64,000 nt of DNA from Bauldia sp. (lineage in GTDB: Bacteria > Pseudomonadota > Alphaproteobacteria > Rhizobiales > Kaistiaceae), in contig JAHCJY010000007.1 in the NCBI GenBank assembly GCA_026126065.1, forward strand, positions 49,578 to 113,577. Direction: 5' to 3'. Both the position numbers and the translations under genes were made by a program. Positions 52,443-61,372 of this stretch are shown piece by piece. Below the pieces are notes generated by a model. That model saw only the letters and a list, made by a program, of their open reading frames with translations. It made no database searches and had not been told where the DNA came from. Numbering within the stretch: position 1 is the first letter of the stretch; every line of letters starts with the position of its first letter.

Positions 52443-54842
52443 CTACTTCCGCGCCTTGTTGAGCGGCTGGTCGTAGTCGGCACGGCCTCTGTGGATGACC
52501 GCGGCCGAGGGCGGCGCCGGGAGCGGACCGTCCTGCATGAAGCGGTTCAGCACGTTGCCGACGAGCGTCGAGATGTTGTTGTCGCCGTTGTTCCACGGCA
52601 GCGCGCCGCAGAAGGCGATCGACGAGAAGGCGAACGAGGCGCCGCCGTTCGGGGTCTCGTGGTAGGCGATGTCCGAACGGACGCGCGGGTGCTGCGTGCC
52701 GTCGAGGCCCTGCTGGTTGAAGCCGAAATCCTCCATGACCAGGAGGTAGCCTTCGGTGTGGCGGCCGGCCGATGTGGCAACGACGAGCGTGTGCGGCGGG
52801 CTGCCGAGCATGGTGTCGACGATATCGAGCTCGGTGCCGGCGGCGCCGCCGCCGACAAGGCCGAAATTGCCGAGCTTCTCGTCGTATTCGAGGCCCTCGA
52901 AGGCCCAGGCGACGCGGGCGTCGTTGCTCTCCGGAGTCCGCGAGTAGTAGGTCGAGATATCGAAGCCTTCCGACGACATGCCGGTGCCGGCGATGGTGTG
53001 GAGGTAGCGGCCACGGTAGCGCCACATGCCGCCGAGCTCGCCCGTGCCCTGGTGGTAGTACTCGCCCGGATCGGCGCGCCAGGTGCGGATGCCGCTCTCG
53101 CAACGCCGCATCTCGGTGACCACGCCACGGCCCCGTTCCTCATAGGCCGGGTGGTAGGAGTGCACCCAGTACCAGCCGTCGGCACCCATATACATGAACC
53201 GGCCGCCGCGCTGCTGGTAGTTGTGCAGCGCATCGAGCTGCGGGCCGCTGTTGTGCTCGGGGTGCGAGCCCGAGATCACGACGTTGTAGTTCTCGAGCCG
53301 CGCAAGGCCGTCATAGCTGACGTCCTCGTCGGTGATGACGTCGTAATTGTAGCCCTTCTTCTCCAGCCAGTAGATCATGTGCAGGTCGGCCGGGAACTGC
53401 CACGGCGCCTGGGCGAGGAAGTGATCGTATTTCGGCCGGATCGACAGGATCGGCCGGAGGCGCGACGAGAGGCAGAGGCCTGACCCGTCGGTGTGCGTGT
53501 CGTAGATCGACCCGCCGTACTCGCGGTGCTCCGACAGGAACATGTTCTGCTGCTGCATGATCGGCACGCGGTAGACGAGAAGCTCGGCGCCGCCAGCGTT
53601 GTTGGCGAGGTGCTCGTTCGCGTAGGCCATGTAGCTGATGGTCGGGACCATGAAGGCGATCTTCGCGGTCTCCTCGCCGACGCGCGGGACCACCCAAAAC
53701 GGGATGTAGTCCTCGCTGCCGTCCTTCGCGGTCAGCTTGGCCGCGTAGAACTTGCTGCTCGTGCCCTTCGGCACGGTCCACTCGAAGCTCGTCGCCCAGC
53801 GGGCATCGTCGATGTCGTCGTCGTGGAAGTGGATGGCGCCGTACTGCTTCGGCGCGATCTTCCAGTCGAAGATCTGGCCTTCCCAGTTGTAGCCGGTCAT
53901 CGCCCTTGTCGGGCAGTTCACGATCGTCGCGTCGAACAGATACGGGCCCTTGTCCTTGCCGACGATCGTGCTGATGCCGTCGGAGAAATCCCAGGCGGCA
54001 ACGATGGATTCGGACAGCTTGCCCGTCGGGCCGGAGCCGCGGCGCTCGGTGAGGCCAGGCTGGGCGCCCATCTTCATCGTTTCGATCTCGAGCCGGGTCA
54101 GCGCCTTGCTGCTGATGCGCGGGCTGTCGATCTTGCCGTTGTAGTGGCCCTTGATGAGGATGCCTGCCGGCACCGACGCCTTGGCCTGCGGCGCGTCGCT
54201 GAACGAGCCGGTGTAGCCGGCGATCACTGTCGGCGTTCCGGGGGTGTATTCGAGCTTCGTGGCGAGCGTCTTCCGGACCGGCGGAATCTCCGGGTCGAGC
54301 GCGTAGATAATCTGCGGCTCGTGATAGAGCACGGCCTCGCCGGTCTCGCCGTCGAACGACGCGGCGATGAAGTGCCAGGCGTGGTCGCGCAGCGGCGCAC
54401 CGGTCGTCAGCACCTCGCCGTTGACGCGGAATTCCACGGCGCCGTCCTCGCCGATGAACAGGCCGTAGCCCTTGCCGTCGTGCCACTTGGTGACGATGCC
54501 CTGGGCGCCGTGCTTCCAGTATTTCGGATGCGTCCGCGGCGTGGTCGGCCAGATCCACGCCTGCAGCGTGACGCTGCCGACGCGGAACTGCGGCTTGTCG
54601 GTGACGAAGCCGTAGGACCCGCTGTATATCTCCTGCTTCACGCCGGGATATGTCCCGTTGACCTCGGCCGCGATCTTCTCCTCGATGAAGCCGGGGCCGC
54701 GCGGATTGGTGTCGGCGTGGATCAGCTTGACGATCTCCGCCTGGTACTCGGCCGGTCCGTCGCAGTTGACGTAGAACTTGATCTTGTCTTCCGGGTGGAC
54801 GCTGAACTTGTCGGCGTAGCCGGTAATCGACATCCAACTCAT
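52443..54842 (-). CDS. dmfA2: N,N-dimethylformamidase-like large (beta) subunit
   Basis: 799 residues, close to known dimethylformamidase large subunits. An N-terminal beta-rich region includes a lectin/laminin-G-like part (QAWIWPTTPRTHPKYWKHGAQGIVTKWHDGKG, WHFIAASFDGETG), then the catalytic part. The family uses a mononuclear iron held by two Tyr and one carboxylate; candidates here are Tyr404 or Tyr407 (ISYMAYAN), Tyr447 (GGSIYDTH) and Glu529 (SGSHPEHNS). It hydrolyses N-substituted formamides to amine and formate in known cases. It follows the small subunit gene by 42 bp. GAGGG lies 7 bases before the ATG. The exact amide is unknown. Confidence 0.88.
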   Translation of the reverse strand: MSWMSITGYADKFSVHPEDKIKFYVNCDGPAEYQAEIVKLIHADTNPRGPGFIEEKIAAEVNGTYPGVKQEIYSGSYGFVTDKPQFRVGSVTLQAWIWPTTPRTHPKYWKHGAQGIVTKWHDGKGYGLFIGEDGAVEFRVNGEVLTTGAPLRDHAWHFIAASFDGETGEAVLYHEPQIIYALDPEIPPVRKTLATKLEYTPGTPTVIAGYTGSFSDAPQAKASVPAGILIKGHYNGKIDSPRISSKALTRLEIETMKMGAQPGLTERRGSGPTGKLSESIVAAWDFSDGISTIVGKDKGPYLFDATIVNCPTRAMTGYNWEGQIFDWKIAPKQYGAIHFHDDDIDDARWATSFEWTVPKGTSSKFYAAKLTAKDGSEDYIPFWVVPRVGEETAKIAFMVPTISYMAYANEHLANNAGGAELLVYRVPIMQQQNMFLSEHREYGGSIYDTHTDGSGLCLSSRLRPILSIRPKYDHFLAQAPWQFPADLHMIYWLEKKGYNYDVITDEDVSYDGLARLENYNVVISGSHPEHNSGPQLDALHNYQQRGGRFMYMGADGWYWVHSYHPAYEERGRGVVTEMRRCESGIRTWRADPGEYYHQGTGELGGMWRYRGRYLHTIAGTGMSSEGFDISTYYSRTPESNDARVAWAFEGLEYDEKLGNFGLVGGGAAGTELDIVDTMLGSPPHTLVVATSAGRHTEGYLLVMEDFGFNQQGLDGTQHPRVRSDIAYHETPNGGASFAFSSIAFCGALPWNNGDNNISTLVGNVLNRFMQDGPLPAPPSAAVIHRGRADYDQPLNKARK

Positions 54843-54884
54843 GGTCGTGCCCTCAGCTTGTGCGTTGTCGGTGACAGGCGACCG

Positions 54885-55325
54885 CTAGGTCACGGTCCAG
54901 GCGTCGTCGCGGCGCTTCCAGCCCTCGCGGAAATGCTCGGGGAAGCCGTCGGTTTCGGCCATTTCGTCAAGCCGCATGACGAAGATGTCGTGCTGGGGGT
55001 CCTGCTCGTTGTCGTAGACCTTGTCGGTCACGAACTCGGGCGGCACGCCGCGGATGCCGGAAAGGCGGGCGATGCGCCACTCCTTCTCGACCTTGGTGCA
55101 GATAACGACGAGCTTGCCCTTGGCCGGGAGCGCACGCATGCGCAGGAGCACGCGGTTGAGCTGGAAGTCCTCGTGGATGCCGCCGCTCACGACCGTCGTG
55201 TCACCGGGCGTGGCGCATTTCAGGATGGTGCTGCCGGCGACGCCCTTCATGGATTCGGTGCACTCCTTGTGCTCCTCGATCATGCGCTTGGCGTCGTCCG
55301 TGTCGGACCGCGGTATCGGGATCAT
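54885..55325 (-). CDS. dmfA1: dimethylformamidase-like small (alpha) subunit
   Basis: 146 residues. The central part KGKLVVICTKVEKEWRIARL-SGIRGVPPEF followed by DPQHDIFVMRLDEM can be aligned with the small subunit of dimethylformamidase (a conserved G-K-x-x-x-x ... W-x-x-x-R-I-A ... F-x-x-R-x-x-x pattern). Position directly upstream of the large subunit supports this. In known enzymes two small and two large subunits form the functional unit. Similarity is modest, so the call leans on context. Confidence 0.7.
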   Translation of the reverse strand: MIPIPRSDTDDAKRMIEEHKECTESMKGVAGSTILKCATPGDTTVVSGGIHEDFQLNRVLLRMRALPAKGKLVVICTKVEKEWRIARLSGIRGVPPEFVTDKVYDNEQDPQHDIFVMRLDEMAETDGFPEHFREGWKRRDDAWTVT

Positions 55326-55344
55326 ACGTTCTTCTCCCTGTTGG

Positions 55345-56043
55345 CTAGATGGTGAGGTGGCGGTTGATGACGGCGTCGGTCAGCTCGGCCATCGGCCCGC
55401 CGGCGACGACGCGGCCGTTATCGACCATGAGGAATTCGTCGCCGAGACGACGGGCGACGCGGATGTGCTGCTCCGTCAGGAGAAGCGTGATGCCGAGTTC
55501 GCGGTTGAGCATCTTCAGCGTCTCGCCGATCTCGTGGACGATGTTCGGCTGGATGCCCTCGGTCGGCTCGTCGAGGAGGAGGATCTTGGGATCGACGGCG
55601 AGCGCTCGCGCGATGGCGAGTTGCTGCTTCTGACCGCCCGACAGGAGGCCGGCCCGCCGGTCGAGGTTCTCCTTGAGGTACGGGAACAGCCGGAGGCAGA
55701 CCTCCGGGATCTCCGGTCGCCTGTCGGCGCGGGCGAAGGTCCCGAGGAGGATGTTCTCGCGGACCGTGAACTCCGAGAGAATGCCTCGCCCCTGCGGGAC
55801 GTAGCCGACGCCGAGCTTGGCGCGGACATGGGTCGGCGAGGCGCCGATCCCCTTGCCCATGATGGTGATGTCGCCCACGGACCGGTCCGTCAGGCCCATG
55901 ATCGTCCGCATCAGCGTGGTCTTTCCCACGCCGTTGCGGCCAAGCACGCAGAGGCACTTCCCTTCCTGAACGCCGAAGGAGAAGTCCTTCAGGATCGCGG
56001 TCTTGCCGTAGTACGAGGTGACGCGGTCCATCGACAGCAGCAT
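55345..56043 (-). CDS. urtE: urea/amide-type ABC transporter ATPase (UrtE-like)
   Basis: 232 residues. Walker A GRNGVGKTT, LSGGQKQQLAIARAL signature, LLLDEPTEGIQPNIV Walker B with the EGIQPNI segment typical of UrtE, and TEQH switch region. The ATG at 56043 lies 2 bases after the UrtD-like stop; the longer frame upstream is rejected. It powers the branched-chain-type permease with UrtD. Confidence 0.93.
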   Translation of the reverse strand: MLLSMDRVTSYYGKTAILKDFSFGVQEGKCLCVLGRNGVGKTTLMRTIMGLTDRSVGDITIMGKGIGASPTHVRAKLGVGYVPQGRGILSEFTVRENILLGTFARADRRPEIPEVCLRLFPYLKENLDRRAGLLSGGQKQQLAIARALAVDPKILLLDEPTEGIQPNIVHEIGETLKMLNRELGITLLLTEQHIRVARRLGDEFLMVDNGRVVAGGPMAELTDAVINRHLTI

Positions 56044-56045
56044 GG

Positions 56046-56783
56046 TCACGCCTCCTCGCCGAGATAGACTTCGCGGACTCGCCTGTCGGCCTCGATATCC
56101 TTGATCGTGCCTTTGGCGAGGAGGCTTCCCATGTGCATGACGACGACGACATCGGCGATCCGGCGGACGAACGACATGTCGTGTTCGACGACCATGAGCG
56201 TGTTGGTCTTCTTGAGATCGTTGAGGATGCCGACGGTCTTCTCGATCTCGGACTCGGTCATGCCGGCGACCGGTTCGTCGAGGAGGAGGAGCCGCGGGTT
56301 CTGCATGAGCACCATGCCGATCTCGAGCCACTGCGTCTCGCCGTGGGAGAGGATGCCCGCCTCGACGTTCAGGCGGGGGCCGAGGCCGGTGAGCGTCAGG
56401 ATCTCGTCGAGCTTCCCGGCAAAGCCGGGCTCCCGGAAGCGGAATATGTTCTTCAGCGGATTGGTCGTCCGGGTGAATGCCACCTCGAGGTTCTGACGAA
56501 CCGTCATGTCGCGGAACACGGCCGGCACCTGGAACTTCCGGCCGATACCGCGGCGGGCGATCTGATGCTCGTCGAAGCCGGTGATGTCCTCCTCGATGAA
56601 CATGATCGTGCCCGAGGTCGGCTTCTGCCGTCCCGTGATCAGGTCGATGGTCGTGGTCTTGCCGGCCCCGTTCGGTCCAACGAGGCAGCACAGCGTCAGT
56701 TCGACGAGTTCCATGCTGAAGTCGTTGATGACCGAGACGGTGTCGAAGCTCTTGCGGAGGTTCCTGATCTCGAAGAAGCCCAT
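56046..56783 (-). CDS. urtD: urea/amide-type ABC transporter ATPase (UrtD-like)
   Basis: 245 residues. Walker A GPNGAGKTTTIDLITG, RRGIGRKFQVPAVF, and LSHGETQWLEIGMVLMQNPRLLLLDEPVAGMTESE, the L-S-H-G-x-x-Q-W-L-E-I-G-M form characteristic of UrtD. VVEHDMSFV supplies the switch His. Nine bases after urtC-like gene. Confidence 0.94.
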   Translation of the reverse strand: MGFFEIRNLRKSFDTVSVINDFSMELVELTLCCLVGPNGAGKTTTIDLITGRQKPTSGTIMFIEEDITGFDEHQIARRGIGRKFQVPAVFRDMTVRQNLEVAFTRTTNPLKNIFRFREPGFAGKLDEILTLTGLGPRLNVEAGILSHGETQWLEIGMVLMQNPRLLLLDEPVAGMTESEIEKTVGILNDLKKTNTLMVVEHDMSFVRRIADVVVVMHMGSLLAKGTIKDIEADRRVREVYLGEEA

Positions 56784-56792
56784 GATCGCCCC

Positions 56793-57905
56793 CTACGCGC
56801 CCGGTTGCGGGTTGAGGCTGACTTCGGAGGCGGCGCTGTCGCCGTCGTTGCGCTTCGATCCGATCCGGATGCGGCCGAGCCCGCTCTCGACGAGGCCGAC
56901 CAGGCCCTTCGGCAGGAAGCGCACCACGAGAATGAAGAACGTGCCGAGGAAGAGGTACCAGGTGGCATCGAGCTCATCACCCAGGTAGCTCTGGCCGCCC
57001 TGGATGAGGAACGCGCCCAGCATGGCGGCGAGGAGCGACATGCGACCGCCGATGCCCGCCCACACCACCATCATCAGGCTGAAGGTCGGATCGAACTGGT
57101 CCGGCGAGACGTACTGGCTCAGGACCACCATGCAGGCGCCGGCCACCGCCGCGAAGATGCCGGAGACGGTGTAGATCATCGTCTCATAGGCGGCGACGTT
57201 GTAGCCGAGGAAGCGTACTCGCTCCGCGTCGTTGCGGATCGACCGGGCGACGAGGCCGGACCGGCTCAGCGTCATCAGCTTGGCAATGACGGTCGCGATG
57301 AGGAGGAGGCCAAACACCACCCAGTACGAGCCGGGGCTGTACGGATCGACCGTCAGTTCGCCGAGTTGCAGCGAGCGCGGCGGCGAAAGGCCGTTGGCGC
57401 CATTGGTGTAGGGCTGCATCCCCAGGAACAGGGTTCCGATCGCGCTCAGCATTGCGAGCGTCATGATGGCGAAGAACGGGCCGGACACCCGGGCGCGGAA
57501 CATCGTCCAGCCGAAGATCGCGCAGAACAGCGCCGGAATGGCGATGGACAGGATGATGCCGACCGTCGTGTTGCCGAACGGTACCCAGAACCACGGCAGC
57601 TCGGTCAGGCTGTTGTTCAGCATGAACGGCGGCATCGGATTGTATTCGTCCTGCGTCTGCATCTGCATGGTCATCGCCATGCCGTAGGCGCCGAGGCCAA
57701 ACGGGATGCCCTGGCCGAGGTTCAGGATGCCGCCAAAACCCCAGCAGAGGCTGATGCCGAGGGCGAGCATCGCGTAGACGCCGTACATCGACAGCTGGTT
57801 GAGCAGGAACACGTCGTCGCCGACGAACAGCGGGACGAGCGCAAGCACGATGAAGAAGACCGCGTAGGCCAGCCATTGCGCCCGGACGTTGTGGAACAGG
57901 TTCAT
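56793..57905 (-). CDS. urtC: urea/amide-type ABC permease (UrtC-like)
   Basis: 370 residues with about ten hydrophobic helices. YGVYAMLALGISLCWGFGGILNLGQGIPFGLGAYGMAM and FGWTMFRARVSGPFFAIMTLA are family hallmarks; the EAA-like loop is SIRNDAERVRFLGYNVAAYE. ATG at 57905 is used because the longer frame lies in urtB. Inner-membrane subunit paired with UrtB. Confidence 0.93.
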   Translation of the reverse strand: MNLFHNVRAQWLAYAVFFIVLALVPLFVGDDVFLLNQLSMYGVYAMLALGISLCWGFGGILNLGQGIPFGLGAYGMAMTMQMQTQDEYNPMPPFMLNNSLTELPWFWVPFGNTTVGIILSIAIPALFCAIFGWTMFRARVSGPFFAIMTLAMLSAIGTLFLGMQPYTNGANGLSPPRSLQLGELTVDPYSPGSYWVVFGLLLIATVIAKLMTLSRSGLVARSIRNDAERVRFLGYNVAAYETMIYTVSGIFAAVAGACMVVLSQYVSPDQFDPTFSLMMVVWAGIGGRMSLLAAMLGAFLIQGGQSYLGDELDATWYLFLGTFFILVVRFLPKGLVGLVESGLGRIRIGSKRNDGDSAASEVSLNPQPGA

Positions 57906-57924
57906 TGCCGCTTTCCCGGGGCCG

Positions 57925-58830
57925 CTACCGGCGCTTCGCCGACGGGGCGAACAGCCCCTGCGGCCGCAGGCGGAGGAACACGACGATGAGGATGAAGAGG
58001 ACGAAACGGGCGAAGGTGTCGTTGGTGAAATAGGCGAAGATCGACTGCAGCTCGCCGGTACCGACGCCGGCGGCAACGCTGCCCGCCAGTGCGCCGCCGC
58101 CGACGACGACCACCAGGAACGACGGCACGAGGTAGTTGCCGCCCATCGTCGGCAGCACCGTCGCCATCGCGCACAGGATCGCGCCGGCGAGACCGGCCAG
58201 GCCGGCGCCGAGGGCGAAGGTCATCATGTAGACGCGGCCCGAATTGACGCCGAACGACGCCGCCATCTCCTTTTCCTGGGTGACTGCCCGGACCTGGATG
58301 CCGAAGCGCGAGCGGAAGAACAGGAACCACAGCGCAACGCAGACGGCGACCGTCACCACGAAGATCAGAATGCGGACGGTGGCGATGTTGACGAAGCCGA
58401 TCTCGAGGCTGCCGGAGAGGAATTCAGGCACGTCGACGTATTTCGGGGAGCTGCCGAAAATGATCCGGGTGCCCTGGATCAGGACGAGCGACACGCCGAA
58501 CGTGGCCAGCATGGTGTCCAGAGGTCGTTTGTACAGGTACCGGATCAGGACGCGCTCCAGCAGCAGCCCGATCGCTCCCACGATGAGGAAGGACAGCGGA
58601 ATGCACAGGAGGAACGGAATGCCGAAGGAGGTCTGGAGCGTATAGGTGCTGTAGGCGCCGAGCATGATCAGCTCGCCGTGCGCCATGTTGATCACGCCGG
58701 CGGCGCCGTAGATGATCGTGAGGCCGAGGGCTGCGATCAGCCAGATGCTGGCAATGCTGAGACCGAGGACGAGTGCGTTGATGAACGCACTCCAGTTGAA
58801 CTGAGTAAGGAAAAGCGATCCAGCTGCCAT
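57925..58830 (-). CDS. urtB: urea/amide-type ABC permease (UrtB-like)
   Basis: 301 residues, eight or more helices. ALGLTIIYGAAGVINMAHGELIMLGAYSTY is the classic branched-chain-type permease start; SRFGIQVRAVTQEKEMAASFGVN is the ATPase-contact loop. The ATG at 58830 begins MAAGSLFLTQFNWSAF. It lies 68 bp after urtA-like gene. Confidence 0.93.
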   Translation of the reverse strand: MAAGSLFLTQFNWSAFINALVLGLSIASIWLIAALGLTIIYGAAGVINMAHGELIMLGAYSTYTLQTSFGIPFLLCIPLSFLIVGAIGLLLERVLIRYLYKRPLDTMLATFGVSLVLIQGTRIIFGSSPKYVDVPEFLSGSLEIGFVNIATVRILIFVVTVAVCVALWFLFFRSRFGIQVRAVTQEKEMAASFGVNSGRVYMMTFALGAGLAGLAGAILCAMATVLPTMGGNYLVPSFLVVVVGGGALAGSVAAGVGTGELQSIFAYFTNDTFARFVLFILIVVFLRLRPQGLFAPSAKRR

Positions 58831-58898
58831 GTACCCGCCCCGACGGAGAATCCCGGCGGCGGGCGCACGCGCCTCGCCGCCGTCATTGGTCGATTTCG

Positions 58899-60215
58899 TC
58901 AGATGACGTTGGTGCGGACGCGGCCGTCCGGAGCGACGAGGCCATTGGTGGTGCAGACGCCAAGCTCCGGATAGATGGAGTACGGATCCGGCGCGACATG
59001 CTCCTCGGAGGCCTGCACGATGGTGAACGTCCCATCGCCCTGGCATTGGCCGATCTTCGGCTTCAGCCAGGTGTTGAAGTTGTTCTCGTCGATCCAGATC
59101 AGACCTTCGGGCGAGATGTCGTCTTCCACGCGGATGCCAGCCGAGTGGTCGCGGATCGCGCGCGGAGTGACTTCCTCCAGGCCGATCGCGGCCGCCGCCG
59201 CCTCGAGGCCGTACTTGAACACATAGGCGGAGAGGTAGGTCTCCTCCATGTTGTAGTGCGTGACGCCGTTCTTGCCGTAGGGGCTGCTGAGGAAGCCCTC
59301 GACGAACCGCTGATTGGTCGGGTTGTCCAGGCCCTGGAAGTACGGCGCCGACAGGAAGTGGCCGGCGCCGAACTCGTTGCCCATGGCGCGGGTCTCGATC
59401 TCACCCGTGGTCAGCGAGGCGATCGGCATGGCCTCGGCGCTGAAGCCCGACTGCCGGAACTGGCGGTGGAAGGCGATGTCCGACGCGCCGACCACGGTGG
59501 AGAAGATGAAGTCGGGCTGGGCGTCGCGGATCTTGTTGAGCACGGGGCCGAACTCGGAGCTGCCGAGCGGGACGTATTCCTCGCCGAGAAGTTCGCCGCC
59601 GGCGGCCTCGAGCCAGACCTTGGCGTTCTTGTTGGACTCCTTCGGCCAGACGTAGTCGGAGCCGACGAAGAAGACCCGCGGGCCGAACTGCTGGACCATG
59701 AACGGGATCAGGTCCTTCGAATGCTGGTTCGCCAGCGGACCGGTGCAGATCGTGTTCTGCGTGCACTCGGCGCCCTCGTAGCAGGTCGGGTAGTAGAGAA
59801 GGTGGTTCTGCGCCATGACGGTCGGCAGGATCGCCTTGCGGCTGGCTGACGTGTAGCAGGCGAAGAGCGCGACGACCCGCTCGCGCAGGATCAGTTCGCG
59901 CGTCCTTTCGGTGTAGACATTGAAGTCGGACCGGGCGTCGACGATGACCGGCTCGACCGGCAGCCCGGCGATGCCGCCATTGGCGTTGATCTCGTCGAAC
60001 GCATACTGGAGCACCAGCGTCGAATCCTCCTCGGGCACCGCGAGGTCACCCGTGAGCGAGAACAGGACGCCGACCTTGATCGGCGCTCCGTTGGAGACCC
60101 AGCGCTGCTGGCCCCACGCCTGGCCGATTGTCCTCGTGAACGCGTAGGGCGCTCCGAGTGCCGCCGCTGAGCCAAGCGCGGCATTCTTGATGAATTTCCG
60201 ACGATCAATTGCCAT
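58899..60215 (-). CDS. urtA: urea/amide-type periplasmic binding protein (UrtA-like)
   Basis: 438 residues. A Tat-like signal (MAIDRRKFIKNAALGSAAALG) starts at the ATG 60215, preceded by AGGGGG at 8 bases. Mature segments IKVGVLFSLTGDLAVPEEDS, LLYYPTCYEGAECTQNTICTGPLANQ and RVFFVGSDYVWPKESNKNAK match UrtA/AmiC-like short-chain amide and urea receptors. Because a formamidase follows in the operon, an amide or substituted urea is the more likely ligand than urea itself (inference). Confidence 0.92.
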   Translation of the reverse strand: MAIDRRKFIKNAALGSAAALGAPYAFTRTIGQAWGQQRWVSNGAPIKVGVLFSLTGDLAVPEEDSTLVLQYAFDEINANGGIAGLPVEPVIVDARSDFNVYTERTRELILRERVVALFACYTSASRKAILPTVMAQNHLLYYPTCYEGAECTQNTICTGPLANQHSKDLIPFMVQQFGPRVFFVGSDYVWPKESNKNAKVWLEAAGGELLGEEYVPLGSSEFGPVLNKIRDAQPDFIFSTVVGASDIAFHRQFRQSGFSAEAMPIASLTTGEIETRAMGNEFGAGHFLSAPYFQGLDNPTNQRFVEGFLSSPYGKNGVTHYNMEETYLSAYVFKYGLEAAAAAIGLEEVTPRAIRDHSAGIRVEDDISPEGLIWIDENNFNTWLKPKIGQCQGDGTFTIVQASEEHVAPDPYSIYPELGVCTTNGLVAPDGRVRTNVI

Positions 60216-60499
60216 GACGGCGACCCCCTGGGGTTTCTTGAGACGCAATCTATTTTCTAAGGGAAACAGGGGGCACACCCTTTCTCAAGAGTAAAGTTTG
60301 TGCACTGTCAGGTACGGGAATGGCCAACGTCTCGGCAACGCCGCGGTCTGTCGGGCTGCGGTGCGCAGGTTCGGCGGAAACGGCACAAAGGGCAGGCAGA
60401 TCAGGTGCCCGCTCCGCCCGCCGGATGATCGTGCCGGCGCGGAAAATCGTGCTAGGACGAACGCCCGCAGGACGTGTCGCAAAGGGAGAAAGCACGCAG
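60216..60499. promoter_or_regulatory. divergent promoter region with two XRE-type operator candidates
   Basis: 284 bp between urtA (minus) and the XRE gene (plus). Two related motifs lie on the urtA side: TTTCTAAGGGAAA (60254-60266) and TTTCTCAAGAGTAAA (60281-60295). A third relative is upstream of mgsA. They are probable binding sites of the XRE-cupin regulator, giving shared control of the amide operon. The remaining sequence is GC-rich without clear signals. Confidence 0.5.
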
Positions 60500-61273
60500 A
60501 TGGCAAGGAAGAGTGCGACGCGGGACAGGGAGAAGGCCGTCGTCGCGACGGAGCCTGCCCCGCCCGTTGAAGCCGCCGGCCGGAAGGGCCGCGCGTCCAA
60601 AAAGGCCGCGCTCGGCGACACGCGGAAAGCCCCGAGAAAGGAGCCCGTCGGCGCCGGGTCCGACTACTACACGGGCTCGAATGCGCCCGTGGAAGGATAC
60701 CGCAGCCTGGAGCGCGCGCTCGGCGCCAAGATCAGGGATGCGAGACGGCAGCGGGACCTGTCGGTGCTCGATCTTGCCGGCGCGGCCAAGATCTCGGCCG
60801 GCATGCTGTCGAAGATCGAGAATGGCCAGATCTCGCCATCCCTTTCGACCCTCCAGGCGATCGCGAACGCCCTCGCCTTCCCGCTCAGCATGCTGTTTGC
60901 GGCCTCGGAAGAACGCCGCGACTGCTCGTTCGTCAGGGCACAGCAGGGCGTGGTAATCGAGCGTCGCGGCACCAAGGTCGGGCACGTGTACCAGCTGCTG
61001 GGGCATGTCAGCGGCGACGACATCGTCGTCGAGCCCTACCTCATCACCCTCGAGGGCGATGCCGAGGCCTATACCGGCTTCCAGCACGCCGGCACCGAGT
61101 TCATCTACATGCTCACCGGCGAGGTGATCTATCGCCACGGCGACAAGACCTACCGGCTGCGGCCGGGCGACTCGCTCCTGTTCGACTCCCGCGCGCTGCA
61201 TGGACCCGAGGTGCTGGTGCGGCAGCCGATGACCTACCTTTCGATCATCGTCTATCCCCGACGAACGCCCTGA
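60500..61273 (+). CDS. XRE family regulator with cupin sensor domain
   Basis: 257 residues from the ATG at 60500, which follows AGGGAGAA at about 9 bases; an upstream frame from 60320 is rejected. A disordered Lys/Ala-rich N-terminus (residues 1-60) precedes the HTH (GAKIRDARRQRDLSVLDLAGAAKISAGMLSKIENGQISPSLSTLQAIANAL) and a C-terminal cupin barrel (FQHAGTEFIYMLTGEVIYRHGDKTYRLRPGDSLLFDSRALHGPE). Such proteins often sense amines or amino acids. It stands between the divergent amide operon and the mgs genes and probably controls both. Confidence 0.92.
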   Translation: MARKSATRDREKAVVATEPAPPVEAAGRKGRASKKAALGDTRKAPRKEPVGAGSDYYTGSNAPVEGYRSLERALGAKIRDARRQRDLSVLDLAGAAKISAGMLSKIENGQISPSLSTLQAIANALAFPLSMLFAASEERRDCSFVRAQQGVVIERRGTKVGHVYQLLGHVSGDDIVVEPYLITLEGDAEAYTGFQHAGTEFIYMLTGEVIYRHGDKTYRLRPGDSLLFDSRALHGPEVLVRQPMTYLSIIVYPRRTP

Positions 61274-61288
61274 GGGCAGCCTGCCCAA

Positions 61289-61303
61289 TTTCTTATCAGG
61301 AAA
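61289..61303. promoter_or_regulatory. operator candidate upstream of mgsA
   Basis: TTTCTTATCAGGAAA, an imperfect palindrome with TTTC/GAAA ends. It matches 11 of 15 positions of TTTCTCAAGAGTAAA in the urtA promoter. It lies 70 bp before the mgsA GTG. Confidence 0.5.
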
Positions 61304-61372
61304 TATCTGTTCCTGAGATTGACCGCCCGTCGGAAGCTGCCTACATTTGCCCCCGCATCAAGGGAGCGTCAC

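Noticed and set aside
53493..55355. Long plus-strand frame of 620 codons opposite the formamidase genes
   Set aside because: Antisense shadow of well-supported dmfA2 and dmfA1; no start signal or domain.
58899..60278. Longer start for urtA at 60278
   Set aside because: The extra residues precede the Tat-like signal, whereas ATG 60215 has a good Shine-Dalgarno and places the RR motif at the N-terminus.
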